Assembly (NCBI RefSeq): GCF_027922425.1
Contig: NZ_BSFQ01000030.1
Location: 1-64,000 of the forward strand
Direction: 5' to 3'
Source of the DNA: Pseudonocardia halophobica
GTDB taxonomy: Bacteria; Actinomycetota; Actinomycetes; Mycobacteriales; Pseudonocardiaceae
Length of the DNA stretch: 64,000 bases
Each line of letters begins with the position of its first letter. Within the stretch, counting starts at the first letter, position 1. The notes beneath the pieces were generated by a model. The model saw only the letters and a program-made list of their open reading frames with translations. It was not told the origin of the DNA and did not search any database. The position numbers and the translations under genes were made by a program. Below are positions 59,140 through 64,000 of this stretch, one piece after another.

Positions 59140-61254
59140 ATGGACCACCGGGAACACGGTGTCGCGACGCCCGGCGAGACGTCGCACGACGGGCACGCCG
59201 GGCACGTGACCCACGGGGAACACGGCGGTCAGGAGGTGCACGCAGGTCGCGAGGGGCACGCGGGTCACGGTGCCGGGCACGGGGGGCACGGCGCTCACGG
59301 GGGGCACGGGGACCACGCCGCCCAGTTCCGCGACCGGTTCTGGTGGAACCTCGCGCTGGCCGTCCCCGTGGTGGCGTTCAGCCCGATGTTCGCCGACCTG
59401 CTGGGCTACGAGCTGCCCGGCTGGACGTGGTGGATCTCGCCGCTGCTCGGCACCGTCGTCTTCCTCTGGGGCGGCGCACCCTTCCTGACCGGCGCGTGGT
59501 CGGAGATCAAGGCTCGGCAGCCGGGGATGATGCTGCTCATCGGGCTGGCGATCACGGTCGCGTTCGTCGCGAGCGCGCTCACCACCGCCCGCCTGCTGAT
59601 GCTCGACTTCTGGTGGGAGCTGGCACTCCTCGTCGTGATCATGCTGCTCGGGCACTGGCTGGAGATGCGCGCGCTCGGGCAGGCGTCCGGCGCCCTCGAC
59701 GCGCTCGCCGCCCTGCTGCCCGACTCCGCCGAGCGCGTCACGGACGCCGGGGTGGAGGAGGTCCCGCTCGACGCCCTGGTCGCGGGCGACACCGTCCTCG
59801 TCCGGTCGGGCGGGCGGGTGCCGGCCGACGGTGTGGTCGTCGACGGCGAGGCCGCGGTCGACGAGTCGATGATCACCGGCGAGTCCCGGACCGTCACGCG
59901 GCAGGTGGGCGACCGCGTCGTCGCCGGGACGGTGGCCACGGACTCGGCGGTCCGCGTGCGCGTCGACAAGGTCGGCGAGGACACGGCGCTGGCGGGCATC
60001 CGTCGGCTCGTCGAGCAGGCGCAGACCTCGCGGTCCCGCGCCCAGGCGCTGGCCGACCGGGCCGCGGCGCTGCTGTTCTGGTTCGCGTCGGGCGTCGCGG
60101 TGGTGACGTTCGTGGTGTGGGTCCTGCTCGGCGACGTCTCGGCCGCGGTCGAGCGCACCGTCACCGTGCTGGTGATCTCCTGCCCGCACGCGCTCGGCCT
60201 GGCGATCCCGCTGGTCATCGCGATCTCGACGGCGCGGGCGGCGCGCACCGGCATCCTCGTGAAGGACCGGCTGGCGCTGGAGCGGATGCGCAAGGTCGAC
60301 GCCGTGCTGTTCGACAAGACCGGCACGCTGACCACCGGGCGGCCCGCCGTCGTCGGGACGGTGGGGGCGGCGGAGACCCTGCCGCTGGCCGCCGCCGTCG
60401 AGGCCGACAGCGAGCACCCGCTGGCGAAGGCGGTCGTGGCGGCCGCCCGCGAGACCGTGCCCGCGGCTTCCCGGGCCACCGGCTTCCGCTCGCTCACCGG
60501 ACGGGGCGTCCGGGCCGAGGTCGACGGCGCGGAGATCGCGGTCGGCGGCCCCGGGCTGCTCCGCGAGTCGGGGGCGCCGGTGCCGCGGGAGGTGTCGGCG
60601 CAGGCCGCCGAGTGGGCCGCCGCGGGCAGCACCGTGCTCTACGTGCTGCGCGACGATGCGGTCGTGGGCGCCCTCGCCCTGGCCGACGCGGTCCGCCTCG
60701 AGTCGAAGGCCGCTGTTCGCGCCCTGCACGACCGGGGCGTCCGCGCGGTGATGATCACCGGCGACGCCCGGCCGGTGGCGGAGGCCGTCGGCGCCGAGGT
60801 GGGGGTCGACGAGGTGTTCGCCGAGGTCCTGCCCGAGGACAAGGACGCGGCGGTGGCCCGGCTGCAGGAGCGCGGCCACACCGTGGCGATGGTCGGCGAC
60901 GGTGTCAACGACGCCCCCGCCCTGGCCCGCGCGGACGTCGGCATCGCGATCGGCGCCGGCACGGACGTCGCCATCGAGTCCGCGGGCGTGGTCCTCGCCT
61001 CCGACGACCCGCGGGCGGTGCTGTCGGTGATCGAGCTGTCCCGCGCCGGCTACCGCAAGATGCTGCAGAACCTGGCGTGGGCAACGGGCTACAACCTGAT
61101 CAGCGTCCCCCTGGCCGCGGGCGTGCTGGCCGGGGTCGGGTTCGTGCTGCCGCCCGCGGTCGGGGCGATCCTGATGAGCCTCTCGACGATCGTCGTCGCG
61201 GCCAACGCCCAGCTCCTGCGCCGGGTCGACCTCCGCCCCGACCACCTGGCCTGA
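59140..61254 (+). CDS. copB: CopB-type P1B-3 heavy-metal ATPase
   Basis: 704 residues. The N-terminal 60 residues are His/Gly-rich, as in CopB, in place of the CxxC domains of CopA. The transmembrane metal site is CPH (ISCPHALGLAIPL, about 347-349), the phosphorylation motif is DKTGTLTTG (near 392), and HP (SEHPLAKAV), TGES and GDGVNDAPAL are present. CPH ATPases export copper or silver. The ATG has GGAGG about five bases upstream. Regulation by a CsoR protein is indicated by the operator. Confidence 0.93.
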   Translation: MDHREHGVATPGETSHDGHAGHVTHGEHGGQEVHAGREGHAGHGAGHGGHGAHGGHGDHAAQFRDRFWWNLALAVPVVAFSPMFADLLGYELPGWTWWISPLLGTVVFLWGGAPFLTGAWSEIKARQPGMMLLIGLAITVAFVASALTTARLLMLDFWWELALLVVIMLLGHWLEMRALGQASGALDALAALLPDSAERVTDAGVEEVPLDALVAGDTVLVRSGGRVPADGVVVDGEAAVDESMITGESRTVTRQVGDRVVAGTVATDSAVRVRVDKVGEDTALAGIRRLVEQAQTSRSRAQALADRAAALLFWFASGVAVVTFVVWVLLGDVSAAVERTVTVLVISCPHALGLAIPLVIAISTARAARTGILVKDRLALERMRKVDAVLFDKTGTLTTGRPAVVGTVGAAETLPLAAAVEADSEHPLAKAVVAAARETVPAASRATGFRSLTGRGVRAEVDGAEIAVGGPGLLRESGAPVPREVSAQAAEWAAAGSTVLYVLRDDAVVGALALADAVRLESKAAVRALHDRGVRAVMITGDARPVAEAVGAEVGVDEVFAEVLPEDKDAAVARLQERGHTVAMVGDGVNDAPALARADVGIAIGAGTDVAIESAGVVLASDDPRAVLSVIELSRAGYRKMLQNLAWATGYNLISVPLAAGVLAGVGFVLPPAVGAILMSLSTIVVAANAQLLRRVDLRPDHLA

Positions 61255-61268
61255 CCGACCGTCGCATC

Positions 61269-61919
61269 GAAGATCGCCGGTCGTGGAACGAGACCCGCGG
61301 TGAGCGCGGCTCCCGCTCCACCACCGGCGATCACGGGGCCCGCTCCCTGACGAGATCGCCGATCCTGGAGCAGGACGGTCGGGAAAACGACCCTCCCGCT
61401 CCACATCTGACGACCAGGGGCAGCCGGCCGAGCTCCACTGTCGCGCCGCAGCCCGGGAACAAGATCACTGACTGCGGAGCAGCACGGTCGAAGGGACGAC
61501 TTCCCCGCTCCGCAACCGGCGATCATGACCTATCCCGGTGGCAGTTGCGGCGCATCAGCCGCGCAGGACGCTCCCGCGCCACGACCCGTGCCCCGCACCG
61601 CCCTCGCGCTCAAGATCACCAGTCGTGGAACAAGAACCGGGGCAAGCGGGGCTTCCGTTCCCTATCCGGCGATCACGGGTTCGCCGACTCGGCCCACTGT
61701 CACTCCGCAGCAGCTAGCGGCGCCAGCCTCCGCAAGATCATCCATTGTGGAGCAGCACGGTCGGAAGAACGACTCTTCTGCTCCGCAACCAGCGATCATG
61801 AGGTTCGCCGAGCTCCACGCCGCGCCGCAGCAACCGCCACCGCCACTCACAAGATCACCGCTTCCGGAGCAGGAGGGGCGGAAAACTGACTCCCCCACTC
61901 CACAAGCAACGATCACGAC
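61269..61919. repeat. Array of six degenerate palindromic repeats
   Basis: Six copies of a 69-bp element begin at about 61269, 61349, 61460, 61611, 61733 and 61850. Each opens with AAGATC or GAGATC, has GGAGCA-like and TGCTCC-like inner arms, and most close with GCGATCA. Each can fold into a long imperfect hairpin. Spacers also share blocks (GCCGAGCTCCAC near 61427 and 61807; CAGCCGCGCAGGA near 61556 and 61947). The interval between copB and the transporter remnant, about 700 bases, holds no gene. Confidence 0.8.
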
Positions 61920-61975
61920 CAGCCGCCGAGGCGGATGTGGCGCACCAGCCGCGCAGGAGCGGCTCCTGCACCGCA

Positions 61976-62159
61976 ATCCCGGCCTACTCCGGCGCGTCGA
62001 TCGCCTACAGCCTCGGGGGTGTTGGGCGGCGCAGTGCTGCCGCTCGTGGCGACCCTGCTCCAGAGCGGCTTCGGCGGCATCGCGATCGTGCTCTACCTCT
62101 CGCTGGCGGCCGTGATCAACGTGCTCGGTGAGACGCGCGACCGCGACCTCACCGGCTGA
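61976..62159 (+). pseudogene. C-terminal remnant of an MFS (MHS family) transporter
   Basis: IPAYSGASIAYSLGG is followed, after a single-base shift in a run of five G (62015-62019), by VLGGAVLPLVATLLQSGFGG, then IAIVLYLSLAAVINVLGE and a stop. This is the end of a metabolite:H+ symporter. All upstream helices are absent, replaced by the repeat array. Confidence 0.75.
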
Positions 62160-62299
62160 TCCTCCGCCGCGCGCGGCCGGGGGATCGGCGGCGCGGCGAA
62201 CTCCAGCTCGAACCCCAGCTGCTCCCCCTCCGGCGCATTGGGCGCGCGGTAGTGCCCTTTCACCCAGCCCAGCGCACGCGGGTGGCCGTGCACGAACAT
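62093..62299 (-). CDS. Small uncharacterised protein
   Basis: 68 residues. The ATG at 62299 has GGAGG five bases upstream. The N-terminal part (MFVHGHPRALGWVKGHYRAP) looks like short actinobacterial proteins with a His/Arg-rich fold; the rest is Pro/Arg-rich and runs antisense over the transporter remnant. Function unknown, and the tail may be read by accident after loss of an original stop. Confidence 0.45.
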   Translation of the reverse strand: MFVHGHPRALGWVKGHYRAPNAPEGEQLGFELEFAAPPIPRPRAAEDQPVRSRSRVSPSTLITAASER

Positions 62300-62356
62300 C
62301 GCGGCCTCCCTTCGCGGCCCGCACCCAGTGCAGCACGACCCACCGACAGAAACCGA

Positions 62357-63364
62357 TCAGGTGCGCGGCGGCCCGCTCGTCCCGCGGACCACAAGCCGCG
62401 TGGGCAGGTCGACGTCCGGGACCTCGTCCAGCCGTCCGGCCAGCGCGTCGAGCAGCAGCGCCGCGGCGCGTTCGCCCTGCTCACGGGCCGGTTGCGCGAC
62501 GGTGGTGAGGTCGGCGAACTCGGCCACCGCCTGGTCGTCGAACCCGACGACGGACATCTGGCCGGGCACGTCGAGCCCGGCCCGCCGCAGCGTCCGCAGG
62601 GCGCCGAGGGCCATCTCGTCGGACATCGCGAGCAGGGCGGTGGGCAGCCGGGGACCACTGAGCAGCCGCTCGACGGCCCGGGCGCCGGCGACGGCGTCGT
62701 GCCCCGCCGGGATCACCCACTCCGGCCGCAGCGGCAGCCCGGCCTCCGCGAGGGCCTCGGTGAACCCGACGCGGCGGGCGTCCGTGGTGTCCCGCCCGAC
62801 CGTGTCGTCGGGATCGAAGGACAGCAGACCGATCTCCGTGTGCCCCAGCGCGACCAGGTGCCGCACCGCGGTCGCTGCCCCGGCGCGGTCGTCGATCCCC
62901 ACCCGCGGCCGCCCCGGGAACGTCCCGCCGACGACGGCGATCGGCACGGCGAGCCGCTCCAGCACCTCGCGCTCCGCCTCGGTGAACGACGACGCCACGA
63001 CGATCAGCCCGGCGACGGCCCAGCGCTCCAGCGTGGCGAAGACGTGCGCGCGGCCCTCGGGGTCGCCGACGTTGTGCAGCAGCAGCTGGTGCCCGCCGGA
63101 ACGCAGCACCTTCTCCACCCCGCCGACGGCCTCGGCGAAGAACCAGGCCGACGGGAAGCGGGCGAGCGCCGCGACCGCGGGCGGCGCGGCGCGGCGGACC
63201 GGGCGCTCGGGCGGCAGGTAGGCCAGCTCCGCGACCGCGCGCCGGATGCGTTCCCGGGTGTCGGCGGCGACGTAGGACGTCCCCGACAACGAGCGCGAGA
63301 CGGTCGACGGCGCGACGCCGGCGAGGCGCGCCACGTCCCGGATGTTGGCCCGTCGCCTGTCCAT
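62357..63364 (-). CDS. LacI-family transcriptional repressor
   Basis: 335 residues. N-terminal LacI HTH (ANIRDVARLAGVAPSTVSRS, hinge YVAADTRERIRRAVAELAY) and a periplasmic-binding-protein-like sensor domain. The ATG at 63364 has GGGGAGG four bases upstream. It is divergent from the GH13 glucosidase and most likely controls it in response to a malto-oligosaccharide or related sugar. The gap contains a direct repeat TGGAACAG-N2-TGGAACAG (63386-63403) that might be part of its operator. Confidence 0.92.
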   Translation of the reverse strand: MDRRRANIRDVARLAGVAPSTVSRSLSGTSYVAADTRERIRRAVAELAYLPPERPVRRAAPPAVAALARFPSAWFFAEAVGGVEKVLRSGGHQLLLHNVGDPEGRAHVFATLERWAVAGLIVVASSFTEAEREVLERLAVPIAVVGGTFPGRPRVGIDDRAGAATAVRHLVALGHTEIGLLSFDPDDTVGRDTTDARRVGFTEALAEAGLPLRPEWVIPAGHDAVAGARAVERLLSGPRLPTALLAMSDEMALGALRTLRRAGLDVPGQMSVVGFDDQAVAEFADLTTVAQPAREQGERAAALLLDALAGRLDEVPDVDLPTRLVVRGTSGPPRT

Positions 63365-63427
63365 CCCGCCTCCCCGCCGTACCTGTGGAACAGTATGGAA
63401 CAGCAGGCAACGCGAGCGGGAGGTTCC

Positions 63428-64000
63428 ATGTCCGACACGGCCGCGTGGTGGCGGAGCGCCGTGATCTACCAGGTGTACATCCGCAGCTTCGCGGACGGCG
63501 ACGGCGACGGCATCGGCGACGTCGCCGGCCTCCGGCAGCGCCTGGACCATCTCGCCGACCTGGGCGTCGACGCGATCTGGATCAACCCGTGGTACCCGTC
63601 GCCGCTGGCCGACGCGGGCTACGACGTGTCCGACTACCGGGACATCGACCCCCGCTTCGGTACGCTGGCCGACGCCGAGGCGCTCGTCCGCGAGGCCCAC
63701 GACCGGGACCTGCGGATCATCCTCGACATCGTCCCGAACCACACCTCGAGCGAGCACGCGTGGTTCCGCGAGGCGCTGCGCGCCGGCCCCGGCTCCCCCG
63801 AGCGCGACCGCTACATCTTCCGGCCCGGGCGCGGGCCCGGCGGCAACCGGCCGCCCAACGACTGGCGCGCGATGTTCGGCGGCGGCGCGTGGACCCGCGT
63901 CACCGAGCCCGACGGCACGCCCGGCGAGTGGTACCTGCACCTGTTCGACGTCGAGCAGCCCGACCTGAACTGGGAGAACCCGGAGGTCCGCGCCGACTTC
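63428..64000 (+). CDS. GH13 alpha-glucosidase/oligo-1,6-glucosidase, partial
   Basis: The first 191 residues are present and the gene runs off the right edge. GH13 features: WWRSAVIYQVYIRSFADGDG, GIGDVAGLRQRLDHLADLGV, AIWINPWYPSPLADAGYDV, and conserved region I DIVPNHTSSEHAWF. It hydrolyses alpha-glucosidic links or is a trehalose/amylosucrase relative; the catalytic Asp/Glu region lies outside the window. Confidence 0.9.
   Translation, partial: MSDTAAWWRSAVIYQVYIRSFADGDGDGIGDVAGLRQRLDHLADLGVDAIWINPWYPSPLADAGYDVSDYRDIDPRFGTLADAEALVREAHDRDLRIILDIVPNHTSSEHAWFREALRAGPGSPERDRYIFRPGRGPGGNRPPNDWRAMFGGGAWTRVTEPDGTPGEWYLHLFDVEQPDLNWENPEVRADF

Noticed and set aside
61269..61919. CRISPR array
   Set aside because: Repeats are diverged, spacing is irregular (80 to 151 bases), spacers share sequence, and no cas genes are present.
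62128..62508. Plus-strand 126-residue frame
   Set aside because: Arg/Pro-rich without motifs and antisense to the LacI repressor end and the small gene with a strong ribosome site.
63386..63403. Direct repeat TGGAACAG as a firm LacI operator
   Set aside because: LacI operators are normally dyads, and this is a direct repeat. It is mentioned only as a possible element under the repressor gene.

Overview
The window is a high-GC (about 73%), gene-dense actinobacterial chromosome segment. GTG/TTG starts, four-base GTGA/ATGA overlaps and leaderless starts (TANNNT six or seven bases before the start codon) are common. WhiB, the CysO/CysM/Mec cysteine route, a mycothiol-type deacetylase, PE/PPE-like and DUF3558 proteins, and gene order like M. 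tuberculosis dinG-pncB-clpS-DUF2017 and mec-cysO-cysM-rhomboid-murI-Rv1339-rph-rdgB point to Pseudonocardiales, probably a Pseudonocardia-like organism. That placement is inference from gene content.

Layout. 1-3.5 kb: ABC exporter operon with a sensor kinase gene between the ATPase and permease genes. 3.7-6 kb: alternative-oxidase-like diiron protein with a long proline-rich N terminus, a hydrolase and a DUF2795 protein. 6.2-12.1 kb: selenocysteine machinery (selC tRNA-Sec, selD, selA, selB) with a STAS gene and a DivIVA-like coiled-coil gene between. 12.2-18.4 kb: regulatory block with a STAS protein, a WhiB3/WhiD-like protein behind a perfect CRP-type site, and a blue-light stress module (LOV-PP2C phosphatase, STAS antagonist, RsbW-type kinase, SigF/SigB-type sigma factor). 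18.5-23 kb: ferredoxin reductase, peroxiredoxin, a LexA-box HNH endonuclease overlapping an odd tRNA, a TVP38 membrane protein and palindromic repeats. 23-32.6 kb: rdgB-rph-cAMP phosphodiesterase-murI-rhomboid-cysM-cysO-mec, a PE/DUF3558/PPE-like operon with a low-GC middle gene, DUF2017 and clpS. 32.6-45.3 kb: NAD salvage (pncB, nicotinamidase), AraC regulator, a methyltransferase with a His-rich insert, thioesterase, dinG, ctaD-serB-pth2, a frameshifted DUF1905 gene, a FetB-like permease and a PIG-L deacetylase. 45.4-55.9 kb: a MoxR-AAA/VWA fusion divergent from a benzoate-CoA-ligase-like gene, a dehydrogenase/hydrolase pair, an ECF sigma-VOC pair, a macrolide-type glycosyltransferase and an SDR/XRE pair. 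55.9-59 kb: ethanolamine ammonia-lyase operon (eutB, an unannotated 57-residue gene, eutC) behind a decayed permease gene. 59-64 kb: CopB-type P1B ATPase behind a CsoR-type operator, an array of six hairpin repeats, a transporter remnant, and a LacI regulator divergent from a GH13 glycosidase that runs off the window.

The strongest system-level observations are the LOV-controlled partner-switching module with a candidate autoregulatory SigF-type promoter, the complete Sec-insertion set without a visible selenoprotein gene, the palindromic repeat family shared by 22.2 kb and 61.3-61.9 kb, the coupled micro-ORF in the eut operon, and the SOS-box HNH/tRNA locus. Several single-base frameshifts (43.45, 58.23, 58.34 and 62.02 kb) may be real decay or assembly errors. 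The internal deletion in the ethanolamine permease is a larger lesion.
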